Shown here in pieces: positions 34,775-43,963 of a stretch of 64,000 nucleotides of DNA. The notes beneath the pieces are model-generated. The model saw nothing but the letters and a program-made list of their open reading frames with translations. It did not search any database and had not been told where the DNA came from. How positions within the stretch are numbered: position 1 is the stretch's first letter; each line of letters opens with the position of its first letter. The position numbers were made by a program, and so were the translations under genes. The stretch spans positions 62,001 to 126,000 of the forward strand of contig JACKBJ010000004.1 in the NCBI GenBank assembly GCA_020634625.1, given 5' to 3'. This DNA is from Caldilineae bacterium (GTDB lineage: Bacteria; Chloroflexota; Anaerolineae; Epilineales; Epilineaceae).

Positions 34775-37624
34775 TCAGCCGCCGAGACCGGTCGCGCGCA
34801 GCGCCATCGGCAGATAGATGCGCGGCCCATCCGGCGGGACCCGCGTCGGCGTCGCCGTGCCCGGCAGGCGCGTCGCGGTCGGCTCGCCCGGCGTCGCGGT
34901 GGGTTCGCCCGTGCCGGGCGTCGGCGTCACGAAGCGGTAGTCCTCGGGCTCGAAGACGCTCACCAGCTCGTAGGCTCCGGTCAGCCCGGTGCTGGTGGCC
35001 GCGACGAGCCGGTAGCTGCCGGGGCCGACGTCGACCGCGAGGAAGGCATCGAGCAACAGACCGGGCACCAGGTCGTCGTTGGCGGCGACCAGCTGCCAGT
35101 CGTCGGTGTACAGGAAGAGCACCGGATCGACTCCGTCGACGGCATCCTCCGAGTTCATCTCGAGGTTGAGCACACCCCGCTGCGGCACGACCAGCCGATA
35201 CAGATCGGTCGGCACGCCCAGGTAGCCGCCCCCGGGCAGATCGATGGTCCAGCAGCCATCCTCGTCCAGGCTCCCCGTCAGGCTGGCGTCGACCGGCAGG
35301 TCCTGTTCGCTGCAGCGCGCGGCCCGCGGCTCGAAGCTGGCCTGGATCTCGTAGGCACCGAGCTGTTGATCCAGCTCGCTGGACGCCACCACCAGGTAGT
35401 CGCCCGCCGGCAGCATCTGCTCGATGCGCGCATCCAGCACGCCGGGCACCCAGTCGGTACCGAACGCGATGATGCCGCTGCCATCGAGGGGGTAGAGCTC
35501 GAGGTAGCTGTCGATCTCGGCCGAGCGCAGGTCCAGGCTCAGCCGGCCGCGAGCGGGCAGGCTGACCTGGAGGGCGTCCGCGTAGCGCTGCAGGAAGTCG
35601 CCGGCGAAGTGGTCGCCGAAGACGCAGTCGCTCTGCTCGAGCATGCCGGCCACCGGAGCGCCGAAGGCGAGCGCCTTCGGGCTGCAGTCGGGCTCGGGCA
35701 GGGGGTCCAGCGCGACCCGCAAGCGGTAGGCGCCCAGGTCGGGCGTCGCAGACCCGACCAGGATCAGGTAGGTGCCCGGCTGGACGATCACGTCGCCGCT
35801 GGCGTTCATCGAGCTCGGATCGTCGAAGATGCTCGGGTAGTTCACCCCGGCGTCGTAGAAGACCAACGCCATGTCGACCGCGCTGGAGCTGACGGTAGCG
35901 CTGAGCAGCCCGCGGCGTGCCACGGTGACCCGGTACTGGTCCAGCCGGGCATCGATGTCGGCGAAGCTCAGCTGGTTGTAGCTGGTCGACAGATAGCAGT
36001 CCCCCTCCTCGAGCGCCCCGTCCACGCTGCTGCCCGTCGCCAGGTCCTGCATCGAGCAGTCGGCCACGTCCACCGACTCGAAGCCGAGCTCCAGCGTATA
36101 GCCTCCCTCGCCCTGGCTGTCGCCCGACGACTCGACCGCCAGAATGTAGGTCGCCGGATCGACGTTGTCGATCCGCAGGTCCAAGGCGTCACCGGCCGGG
36201 CTCTCGACGCCCTGCAGCCAGGTCTCGAGATCGACGGTGTAGAAGCGCAGCGCCGGGTCGAAACCGTCGGCGGCCAGCCGGATGGTCCAGGCGCTCAGAT
36301 ACTGCGGCACCACCACGGTGTACAGGTCGACCCGTGATGGGTCGAGGCTGCCGGAGCCGAGCCATGCCAGGTGGCAATCGCCCTCGTCCAGGCTGCCGCT
36401 CAGCGGAATGCCGGGCAGGGCGCGTGTCGGCGTGCAGGCTCCCGCGGCCATGGCCGAATAGCCCAGCGCGAGCTCGAGGTTGCCCGCGCTGGCGCCAGCG
36501 GAGCCGGCGACCAGGCGGTAGCCGCCCGCCGGTAGCCAGAACGTGGTCGTCAGATCGCTGCCGATCGCATCCGCGGACGCGGCCAGCATGGGCCGGCCGT
36601 CCGGACGCGTGATCACGGCGAAGGGCTGACCGCCGGGCGCGCCGCGGAGGCTCAGGTCGAGCTGCCCTGGCACATCCAGCGCAAAGGACCAGGCCTGGGC
36701 CAGGTAGCCTTGGCTGGTGCCGGTGACCAAATCGAAGAGCCGACAGTCGGCCGGGCTGATGCCATGTGTCCCGCCGGCCGGGACGCCCGAGACCAGGCTG
36801 CCCAAGGGCTGCTCCTGACAGGGCATGCCGAGCGGCTCGGCGGTGAAGCTGCTGCTCAAGCGGTAGCCGCCAGCCGCTTCGGGGTCGAGGGCGGCGCTGG
36901 TGACCAGCAGGTAGTAGTCGCCGGCGGGCAACGTCAGCGTGGCGCCGGCGTCCATCGTGTCGAGGCTGCTGGCGAGCTGTCGGAAGCTGCCATCGAGCAG
37001 CAGGAAACCCGCCTCGAAGCCCTGACCCTCGAGGGCGATCTCGAGCCGGCCGCGCGAGGACAGCTGGCTCAGATAGGCATCGACGCGCGGCGCCTGACCG
37101 GCTCCGAGCAGCTGGGGCAGACGGCAGTCGCCCTCGGCCAGGCTGCCGATCGCCTCGTCGCCCGGCGCGAGCATCGCCAGCGGACAGGTGACGTCGTTCG
37201 GGGCCGCCGGGCCCGCGGCGCGTTCCCCGCGGTCGGCCAGGTTCCTGGAGCCGTTCCTGGCGCCGCCGAGGCGCAGTGCGCTGGCGTCCGGCGTCCGTTC
37301 CAAGGGGAGCCGCGGCCCCAGCCGATCGAGCGCTCGAAGCTCGGCCGCATCCTCGACCTCCGGGATCGCGCGGGCTCCGGATCGGTCCAAGCGCGCGGCC
37401 GCGGCCGGATGGGCGATCCCCTTCGTCACGGCGTCGACGCGGCTCGCGTCCGACTTGCCCTGGTGGCGCAGGGCCTCGGCCCTGCCTCGTTTGGTTTGGG
37501 TCTGCAACGGCGGCGATGCCAGGGCCTCGTCGAGAGGCGGGGCCGGGCTGGCCGACGCCAGAGCCGCCGCTTGCAGCAGCAGCAGACCGAGCAGCAGGGT
37601 GAACAGGCTTCGATGCCAGCGCAT
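34775..37624 (-). CDS. Secreted six-repeat PPC-like protein with IYLP C-terminus
   Basis: The 949-residue protein has a signal peptide (L-L-L-G-L-L-L-L-Q-A-A-A-L-A-S-A, within 1-26) and a basic region. Six repeats of roughly 120 residues follow. Each begins with a Cys, has a G-S-L-x-E-G-D-C segment, and ends L-P-A-G-D-Y-x-L-V, the pattern of bacterial pre-peptidase C-terminal (PPC) domains with an added Cys pair. A short T-P/T-A-T linker leads to the end R-I-Y-L-P-M-A-L-R. There is no enzyme domain, so it is probably a structural or binding surface protein. AAGGAGG lies seven bases before the ATG. It follows the MoxR gene by 59 bases. Confidence 0.8.
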   Translation of the reverse strand: MRWHRSLFTLLLGLLLLQAAALASASPAPPLDEALASPPLQTQTKRGRAEALRHQGKSDASRVDAVTKGIAHPAAAARLDRSGARAIPEVEDAAELRALDRLGPRLPLERTPDASALRLGGARNGSRNLADRGERAAGPAAPNDVTCPLAMLAPGDEAIGSLAEGDCRLPQLLGAGQAPRVDAYLSQLSSRGRLEIALEGQGFEAGFLLLDGSFRQLASSLDTMDAGATLTLPAGDYYLLVTSAALDPEAAGGYRLSSSFTAEPLGMPCQEQPLGSLVSGVPAGGTHGISPADCRLFDLVTGTSQGYLAQAWSFALDVPGQLDLSLRGAPGGQPFAVITRPDGRPMLAASADAIGSDLTTTFWLPAGGYRLVAGSAGASAGNLELALGYSAMAAGACTPTRALPGIPLSGSLDEGDCHLAWLGSGSLDPSRVDLYTVVVPQYLSAWTIRLAADGFDPALRFYTVDLETWLQGVESPAGDALDLRIDNVDPATYILAVESSGDSQGEGGYTLELGFESVDVADCSMQDLATGSSVDGALEEGDCYLSTSYNQLSFADIDARLDQYRVTVARRGLLSATVSSSAVDMALVFYDAGVNYPSIFDDPSSMNASGDVIVQPGTYLILVGSATPDLGAYRLRVALDPLPEPDCSPKALAFGAPVAGMLEQSDCVFGDHFAGDFLQRYADALQVSLPARGRLSLDLRSAEIDSYLELYPLDGSGIIAFGTDWVPGVLDARIEQMLPAGDYLVVASSELDQQLGAYEIQASFEPRAARCSEQDLPVDASLTGSLDEDGCWTIDLPGGGYLGVPTDLYRLVVPQRGVLNLEMNSEDAVDGVDPVLFLYTDDWQLVAANDDLVPGLLLDAFLAVDVGPGSYRLVAATSTGLTGAYELVSVFEPEDYRFVTPTPGTGEPTATPGEPTATRLPGTATPTRVPPDGPRIYLPMALRATGLGG

Positions 37625-37683
37625 GCGACAACCTCCTTGAAGGCCGGCCTGGGGTCGCTCGACCCGCGGCCGGCGCGAACCGG

Positions 37684-38694
37684 CTATTCGGGTACGACGC
37701 GAATGACCTCGCCCAGGATGCGGTCGGGCTCGACGCCCTCGGCCTGGCCGGCAAAGTTCAGGATGATGCGATGGCGCAAGGCCGGCGTCGCGAGGCTGCG
37801 CACGTCGCCGCGCGAGACATGGTGCCGACCGGCCAGGAGCGCATGGATCTTGGCACCCAGGACGATCGACTGCAGCCCGCGTGGGCTGGCGCCATAGCGA
37901 ACCAGCTCGCGCACCGGGTCCGGTGCGAGCGGGTCGCCGGGATGGGTGGCGCGAACCAGACGTCCGGCGTAGCGCAGGACCTCGACCGCCACCGGCACCG
38001 TACGCGCCAGCTGCTGCATGGCCAGGATCGTCTCGGTCCCCGCGACGAAAGCCGGGCCGGCCAGGGCATCGCCGGTCGTGCGCTGGGCGATCTCGACCAT
38101 CTCGTCCAAGGTCGGATAGCCGGCGTCGAGCTTGAAAGCGAATCGGTCCAGCTGCGCCTCGGGCAACGGGAACGTGCCCTCCATCTCCAGCGGATTCTGC
38201 GTGGCGACGACGAAGAAGGGCGCCGGCAAGGGCCAGGTCTGCTTGCCCACCGTCACCGTCGCCTCCTGCATGGCTTCCAGCAGGGCCGACTGGGTCTTGG
38301 GTGTCGCGCGGTTGATCTCGTCGGCGAGGAGGAAGTTGCCGAAGACCGGGCCTGGCTCGAAGCGGAACGAGCGACCGCGCTCGGCATCCTCGTAGAGCAT
38401 CATCGTGCCCAGGATGTCGGCCGGCATCAGGTCCGGCGTGAACTGCACCCGGCTGAACTGGCCCTCGATGACCTGGGCCAGGCTGCGCATCAGGAGCGTC
38501 TTGCCGAGGCCGGGCACCCCTTCGATCAAGGCGTGTCCGCCGGCCAGGAGCGTGGTCAGAACCTGGCGCACGAGCTCGGTCTGGCCGACGATGACGCGTC
38601 CGAGCTCGCGCTCGATGGCGGCGGCGGTCTCGCGAAAGGCCTCGGCGTCCATGCCGCGAAGCCGGCTGGAGGGCGGCGATGGGCTCGGGTTCAC
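37684..38694 (-). CDS. MoxR-family AAA+ ATPase (second locus)
   Basis: The 336-residue ATPase has Walker A G-V-P-G-L-G-K-T, Walker B L-L-A-D-E-I-N-R-A-T-P-K-T-Q, sensor 1 A-T-Q-N-P-L-E and P-E-A-Q-L-D-R-F. It is a different subgroup from the MoxR at 15 kb (I-V-G-Q-T-E against V-G-K-H-R-E). It has its own promoter yet lies between the VWA membrane proteins upstream and the secreted repeat protein downstream. GTG at 38694 is preferred because GGGAG lies seven bases ahead; the ATG at 38652 would give the more usual N-terminus. Confidence 0.92.
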   Translation of the reverse strand: MNPSPSPPSSRLRGMDAEAFRETAAAIERELGRVIVGQTELVRQVLTTLLAGGHALIEGVPGLGKTLLMRSLAQVIEGQFSRVQFTPDLMPADILGTMMLYEDAERGRSFRFEPGPVFGNFLLADEINRATPKTQSALLEAMQEATVTVGKQTWPLPAPFFVVATQNPLEMEGTFPLPEAQLDRFAFKLDAGYPTLDEMVEIAQRTTGDALAGPAFVAGTETILAMQQLARTVPVAVEVLRYAGRLVRATHPGDPLAPDPVRELVRYGASPRGLQSIVLGAKIHALLAGRHHVSRGDVRSLATPALRHRIILNFAGQAEGVEPDRILGEVIRVVPE

Positions 38695-38754
38695 GCGGTC
38701 GCTCCCAGGGTGCGGATGTGGTCGAGGCAAGGGCTGTCGGGGACCGTCGGGCTG

Positions 38755-38782
38755 ATTGTACCGACCGCGACGCCAGGTGCAA
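38755..38782 (-). promoter_or_regulatory. Promoter for the second moxR gene
   Basis: On the minus strand TTGCAC (38777-38782), 16-base spacer and TACAAT (38755-38760). It lies in the 90-base gap after the VWA operon and would give MoxR and the repeat protein independent expression. Confidence 0.6.
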
Positions 38783-38784
38783 CG

Positions 38785-41391
38785 CTATCGGCCCGGCCAA
38801 GGACCCCGCGGCCGCCATCCCCGGAGCAGGTCGGTCAAGCGGGCGACCTCGAGCAGCCAGAGACCCGCGGCAGCGGTCAGGAGCCAGGGCCAGAGCTCGA
38901 CGCGGCTTCGACCGGCGCCGCCTGGCCCGGCCGGCTCGGTCAGCTCGGCCAGCGATTCGAGCCGACGGCCCCCGCTCGTCCGAGCCAGCGCGACCAGGTC
39001 CGCCTCGCCCTCGCCCGGCAGTCGGGGCAGGAGCTCGGGCGGATAGGGTCGCTCGAGCACGACCGGCAGGCGCCAGTCGGGTTGCGCCTCCGGGCCGCCC
39101 TCTGACGCCCGAACCTCGACGCTGCCGACCCAGGCACCCGCCGCATCCAGGCGAATCCGCCCCCCATAGCGGCCGGGCGCCCGTTGCGGCAGGGCGATCC
39201 GGTCGACCGACTGGCTGCGGGTTAGGACCAGGCTCGCATCGGCCAGATCGATCGGCCGTCCGGCGCGGTCGACCAGATCGATCTCCAGCTCGGCGCCGTC
39301 CGGCAAGGCGCTCAGCCGGAGACCGGGCGGTCCGGCGTCCGGCGCCCGCGCGACGTGACGCACCATGCGCGCCCAGAGCGCGGCACCCTCGGGGCTCGCC
39401 GGCCAGTCCCTGGCCCAGACCTCGCCGACGTCGCTGGTCCAGGCCAGGACCCGACCCAGCCCGTACTGCCAGACGGTGAGCAGCGGGTCGCCGGCGGGCA
39501 GCTCCAACACGGTCTCGGCACCAGGACGCGAGCGGAGTGCAAGGTAGCCGGTGAGCACCGGAAGCCGATCCAGGTCGACGCCGCCGAGCATGGGTGAGGC
39601 CTGGCCACGAGGTGCGGCGGCCCGGAAGCTGCCGCGCTGCTCCGAGCGCGCGCGGACGATCTCGCTCTCCTCCACGGCCAGCCGGGGCAGGTCGCTCGGA
39701 TCGGCGGCCGAGTGGTAGCGCCCCTGCCCGGCCCGCGCCAGCTGGGCCAGCAGATCGCGGTCGGCATCCGAGCCGATGGCGATGGTCGACAGGGTCACGC
39801 CGGCGCCCACCGCGCTCCGAACCGCGGCCAGGTAGGCGGCGCTGTCGGTGTTGAAGTCGCGACCGTCGGTGAGCAGCACCGCATGGCGCGTGGGCAGCGC
39901 GTCGCTGGCCACCAGCGCGGGCAAGCCCAGCTCCAGCGCGGCCAGAATGTTGGTCCCGCCGAGGGTCTGGAGCCCGGACAGGGCCGATTCGACCTCGGCC
40001 AGCTCACGCCCCGAGCCCAGCTCGGTCAGCGGCAGGAGCCACTGCGCGGTGTCGTCGTAGCTGACGACCCCCACCCGATCACCCGGTCCGAGCACTTCGG
40101 CCGCGAGCAGCGCCGCTTCTCGGGCCAGCGCCAGCTTGCTGATCGCGCCGCGACCTTCGACGCTGCCCATCGAAGCCGACTGGTCGATCATCAGGAGCAG
40201 CGCCAAGGCTTCGCGCGAGACGCGGTCCGGGGAGTCCATCAGCACCGGGGCCAGGTCGGCCAGCGGGCTCCGCTCCCAGCCGCCCGGCAGATAGCTCTGT
40301 CGCCCTCCGGTCAGCACGATCCCGCGGCCGAGCTCGGAGGCGAAGGCCGCCAGCGCCGCCTGCTGGTCGAGGCCGAGGGCGGAGGCGGGCGTGTCGACCA
40401 GGACCAGGGCATCCCAGGCTTCGAGCAGGCTCAGGCGGCTGGGCAGGCGCGGGGGCGCGAGCACCGTCGCGTCCAGGCCGGCGGCGCCCAAGAGGTCGGC
40501 CAGGCCCACCGCACCCGGCCCATCGCCCAGGACCAGAACCGCGATCGGCGGAGCCACGAAGGCGGCGGCCTGTAGCCGATCGTTGCCCGGCTCGACGTCG
40601 CCTGCCGCCTCGATCCGGCCTTCGAGCCGCAGCGGACCGACCGTATCGACGCCCAGCTCCAACGCGAGGCTCTGGTCGCCGGCCGGAAGGCTGAGCTCCC
40701 GACGTGCCAGCTCGCGCTCGGTCTCGCCCAGCGCCAGCACCGTCAAGCGCCCCTCGACCGGAGCGCTCGCGCGCAGGCGCAGGCGCAAGGTCACCGAATC
40801 GCCCACGCGAAAGCTGGGCGGAAGGCGCATCTCGGTCAGCGCCAGATCCAGGCCGCCGCGGGCGGGCAGCGGCAGGACATCGATGCGACTGCCGGCCGCC
40901 GCCGCGCGGGCGGCGGCCTCGAAGGGGCTGACCGGTGCCGCCGCGGGCGGCACGCCATGCGCCGGCGCCGAACCGGTGGCTGGCGCCGTCCAATAGCCAT
41001 CCGAGATCACCACGATACGACCGCCATTCGGCCGGGCGCGGCGAGCCAGGTCGATCGCCTCCGCCAAGGGGCTGGCCTCGACGTCGCCAAAGTCCAGGCG
41101 CGGCAGCAGGTCGATCGCGGGCCCGGCCGCCGCGAGCGCCGCCTCCACCCGATCTCCGGGCAGACTCGCCGAACGATCCAAGAGCAGCAGCGGGGGCAGC
41201 CCGGCGCCCGAGTCGAGCGCCGGCCGGGCCAGCGCGGCAGCGATCAGGAGCAGCACCAGCCCACGCTGGCTCGCAGCCCAGCGCCCTCCCCCGGCGCGCC
41301 GTTCGAGCCAGGCCGCCGCCAGGGCGAGCGGCAGGCCGATCCAGAGCCACTCCGGCCAGGTCAGGAGCAGCGACCAGCCTTCAATGCTCAT
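38785..41391 (-). CDS. Membrane VWA protein with glutamine-amidotransferase-like fold
   Basis: The 868-residue protein has two N-terminal membrane helices (about 13-30 and 38-54) and a first, degenerate VWA-like part (L-L-L-L-D-R-S-A-S). It continues with beta-sandwich and amidotransferase-like stretches (D-A-L-V-L-V-D-T-P) and a central VWA with an intact MIDAS D-Q-S-A-S (about residue 400) plus T-D-G-R-D. A final membrane helix lies near 840-858. This is the large VWA/BatA-type partner of MoxR systems. Its ATG overlaps the preceding stop by four bases. It is the last gene of the five-gene coupled run. Confidence 0.85.
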   Translation of the reverse strand: MSIEGWSLLLTWPEWLWIGLPLALAAAWLERRAGGGRWAASQRGLVLLLIAAALARPALDSGAGLPPLLLLDRSASLPGDRVEAALAAAGPAIDLLPRLDFGDVEASPLAEAIDLARRARPNGGRIVVISDGYWTAPATGSAPAHGVPPAAAPVSPFEAAARAAAAGSRIDVLPLPARGGLDLALTEMRLPPSFRVGDSVTLRLRLRASAPVEGRLTVLALGETERELARRELSLPAGDQSLALELGVDTVGPLRLEGRIEAAGDVEPGNDRLQAAAFVAPPIAVLVLGDGPGAVGLADLLGAAGLDATVLAPPRLPSRLSLLEAWDALVLVDTPASALGLDQQAALAAFASELGRGIVLTGGRQSYLPGGWERSPLADLAPVLMDSPDRVSREALALLLMIDQSASMGSVEGRGAISKLALAREAALLAAEVLGPGDRVGVVSYDDTAQWLLPLTELGSGRELAEVESALSGLQTLGGTNILAALELGLPALVASDALPTRHAVLLTDGRDFNTDSAAYLAAVRSAVGAGVTLSTIAIGSDADRDLLAQLARAGQGRYHSAADPSDLPRLAVEESEIVRARSEQRGSFRAAAPRGQASPMLGGVDLDRLPVLTGYLALRSRPGAETVLELPAGDPLLTVWQYGLGRVLAWTSDVGEVWARDWPASPEGAALWARMVRHVARAPDAGPPGLRLSALPDGAELEIDLVDRAGRPIDLADASLVLTRSQSVDRIALPQRAPGRYGGRIRLDAAGAWVGSVEVRASEGGPEAQPDWRLPVVLERPYPPELLPRLPGEGEADLVALARTSGGRRLESLAELTEPAGPGGAGRSRVELWPWLLTAAAGLWLLEVARLTDLLRGWRPRGPWPGR

Positions 41392-43037
41392 GCCGCCCCG
41401 CTCCCCATCGCCTCGCCACGCGTGCGGCGCCGCGCGGCGCCGAGCAGGCCGGCACGCCAGGCGCCTTCGATCATCAGCAGCAACAGGGCCAGCCCCGCCA
41501 GCCAAGGCCAGAGCGGACGCCCACCCGGGACCGCGAGCGGTCTGGCCCTGTCGGCGGGCCAGCCTTCGGCCGCTCCGCGCAAGTCCTGCTCGGCCAGCGG
41601 CGGCGCCATGGCAACCGCCTCGCCGACACTTGGCTCGGCGCCTCCGGTCCCGCCTTCGGCCAGCCAGGCCACCGCACGCGCCACCAGCAGCGGAAAGGCC
41701 AGCCGGTCCATGAGCCCCCCGCGCTCGGGGTCGAAGGCCATCACCATCACGCGCCCGGTCGGCCCGGACCAGGCCAGGATCGCCGGAAGGCTGTCCGTCT
41801 GCAGCAGGACCTCGGCGCCGGCCGGGGCCTCCATCGCGCGCAGACCCACCAGGTTGAGGCCGCTGAGGTCGAGGCCCTCCGCCAGGCGGCCCGTCCCGGC
41901 GTCGACGACGCGGCCGTTGCGGGGCTCTCCGGCGATCGCCAGCGGGCCGCCCGGCTCGGGCCGAACCAGGAGCAGGCCGCCCGGCGGCGGATCGAGCGGC
42001 GCCGGGCCGACGAAGACCGAGACCTGGGGCCAGGCATCGGTTCGATAGTCGCCCAGGCCCACGCGCGCGAGCGTCGCGCCAGGCAGCGCGGCGAGGGCGC
42101 GGGCCAGGGCCGGTGACTCGCCGGCCAGCTGGATGCGGGTGCCGGGCAGCTCGGGACGCAGCTGGCGTCGATCGTCGTCGGGCCAGGCGTCGCCGGCGTC
42201 GAGGGCGAGCGTGACCTCGCGCGCGGAGGGCGGCAGGCTCCACGCCGCGTCCTGGCTCTCACCCGGCGCCAGCGTCAGCTCGCGCGAGGCGATCTCGCTG
42301 CCATCGACCCAAAGCCCGAGTCGGGCCTCACGCGCCTGATCGGCGAAGCTCGAGGCGCGGGCGAAGAGCCAGAGCCCGCCGGCGGCCTGGCGCAGCGCGG
42401 CGTCGCTCAAGCCCAGATTGTCGACCGCGGAGCCCACGCGCTCGAAGCGGGCCGGCGGCGCGCCAGCGCTCGGCCGACCCAGGCCAGGATCCCCGATGAC
42501 CACGATCTCGGCACCCGGCCGGGCCACCGCGGCAGCCAGGGCCAGGGCCTGGTCGAGGTTCGCGCCGGCCTCGATCGACGGCGCGAGCCGCTCCAAGGCG
42601 GCGCGCGCCGCGCGGCCATCCGGGTCGCCGGCGACCAGTACCCGCGGTCGGGCGTCCATCGCCACGACGCCCACCTCGCCGCTGCTGGTCGCCAGGAGGT
42701 CCCGGGCCAAGGCGCGGGCCTCGGACCAGCGACCGGCCACGCGCATGCTGGCCGAGCGGTCCAGGACCAGCACCCGCTCCCGTGCCGGGTCCGCGCCGCC
42801 GAAGCCGCGCGGACACGCGGCCGCCAGCGCCAGGCTGGCGGCCACCGCCAGATGCAGCAGCAGCAGCAGGGTCGGCGGCACGCGCTGGCGGCGCGGCGGC
42901 GTCGCGGCCAGCAGGCTCAACCAGGGACTGAGCGAGGGAACGCGCATCGGGCGCGGCCGACGGCGCCGCAGATGCAGCCAGACGATGATCGGCAGACCGG
43001 CCAGCAGCACCAGGGCGAGCGGGTAGCCGAAGCTCAC
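41388..43037 (-). CDS. BatA-like membrane VWA protein
   Basis: The 549-residue protein starts with the BatA/aerotolerance N-terminal unit: helix about 5-22, the R-R-R-R-P-R-P basic stretch, and helix 56-74. A VWA domain follows with the MIDAS D-R-S-A-S at 93-97. A long beta-rich extracytoplasmic part and a C-terminal helix (about 520-540) complete it. Such proteins bind metal-dependent ligands through VWA and pair with MoxR ATPases. Start is GTG at 43037, overlapping the DUF58 stop (GTGA); stop overlaps the next gene (ATGA). Confidence 0.87.
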   Translation of the reverse strand: MSFGYPLALVLLAGLPIIVWLHLRRRRPRPMRVPSLSPWLSLLAATPPRRQRVPPTLLLLLHLAVAASLALAAACPRGFGGADPARERVLVLDRSASMRVAGRWSEARALARDLLATSSGEVGVVAMDARPRVLVAGDPDGRAARAALERLAPSIEAGANLDQALALAAAVARPGAEIVVIGDPGLGRPSAGAPPARFERVGSAVDNLGLSDAALRQAAGGLWLFARASSFADQAREARLGLWVDGSEIASRELTLAPGESQDAAWSLPPSAREVTLALDAGDAWPDDDRRQLRPELPGTRIQLAGESPALARALAALPGATLARVGLGDYRTDAWPQVSVFVGPAPLDPPPGGLLLVRPEPGGPLAIAGEPRNGRVVDAGTGRLAEGLDLSGLNLVGLRAMEAPAGAEVLLQTDSLPAILAWSGPTGRVMVMAFDPERGGLMDRLAFPLLVARAVAWLAEGGTGGAEPSVGEAVAMAPPLAEQDLRGAAEGWPADRARPLAVPGGRPLWPWLAGLALLLLMIEGAWRAGLLGAARRRTRGEAMGSGAA

Positions 43038-43963
43038 GCGCGACCCTCGAGGATGGCGCGGCGCTGGAGATAGGGGATGATCGCCTGTTCGATCGACCAG
43101 CTGGCGGGCAACAGGGAGTGGCTGGCCCCGTGGCGGCTGGCCACACGCCCGAGCAGCTCCAAGCGCCGCAGCAAGGCCTGCCGATAGGCCGCGCGCATGG
43201 CCGCATCGACGTTCAGCGACCGCCGCGCCCCCGACTCGGCGTCGATGAGCTCGAACGCACCGTCCAGCTCCGGCCGCAGCTCGGCGGGATCGAGCACCTG
43301 CAGCAGCAGCAGGTTCCAGCGCGGCAGCGGGGCCAACGCGAGGGCTCGATCGAGATCGTCGACCAGCCAGAAGTCGCTGATCACCACGACCAGACCGCCC
43401 GGCCGACCGCGGATACTACGCTCCAGCACCGGCGTCAAGGCCGTGGACTCGGAGGGCACCGGTTCGAGCCGTGCCAGCCGCCGCAGCATCTCTCGGGCCG
43501 GTCCGATGCCGCGTGAGGCTCCGGCTGGGGCGTCATCCGGATGCTGTGGAAAGACGGTCAACCCCACTCGGTCGCCGTGGGCCAGCGACATCCAGCCCAG
43601 TGCCGCCGCCAGCTGGCGCGCGCGCTGCCACTTGAGCGGCAGCACCGCCATCGAGAGGCTTGCGTCCAAGACCAGCTGCACGTCGGCCGACTGCATCACC
43701 CGACCGACCTTGACGAAGACCTCGTCGTGTCGCGCGGCGGCATTCCAGTCGATGTGCCGCAGGTCGTCGCCGGGGCTGTAGGGGCGGTGGTCGATGAAGT
43801 CGGCCGCCGGCACGCGACGGCTGCCGGGACGTCCGCCGACCGTCTGCGAGACCCGGCCCAGCCGCAGGCTCATGCGCTCGAGCCGGCGCAGGAAGGCCTC
43901 GTCGAAGGCCAGATCGGCGCCGGCGCCGGGCGCGCTCTCGGCCCCTCGCATCGCGCGCTTCAC
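43034..43963 (-). CDS. DUF58 protein (second locus)
   Basis: The 309-residue soluble protein has the DUF58 signature R-P-Y-S-P-G-D-D-L-R-H-I-D-W (60-73) and a VWA-like domain with D-A-S-L-S at 100-104. It has no membrane helix, unlike the DUF58 protein at 16.1 kb. The GTG at 43963 is chosen because it makes a GTGA overlap with the upstream stop; an ATG four codons later is possible. In MoxR systems this protein links the ATPase to the membrane VWA proteins. Confidence 0.9.
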   Translation of the reverse strand: MKRAMRGAESAPGAGADLAFDEAFLRRLERMSLRLGRVSQTVGGRPGSRRVPAADFIDHRPYSPGDDLRHIDWNAAARHDEVFVKVGRVMQSADVQLVLDASLSMAVLPLKWQRARQLAAALGWMSLAHGDRVGLTVFPQHPDDAPAGASRGIGPAREMLRRLARLEPVPSESTALTPVLERSIRGRPGGLVVVISDFWLVDDLDRALALAPLPRWNLLLLQVLDPAELRPELDGAFELIDAESGARRSLNVDAAMRAAYRQALLRRLELLGRVASRHGASHSLLPASWSIEQAIIPYLQRRAILEGRA

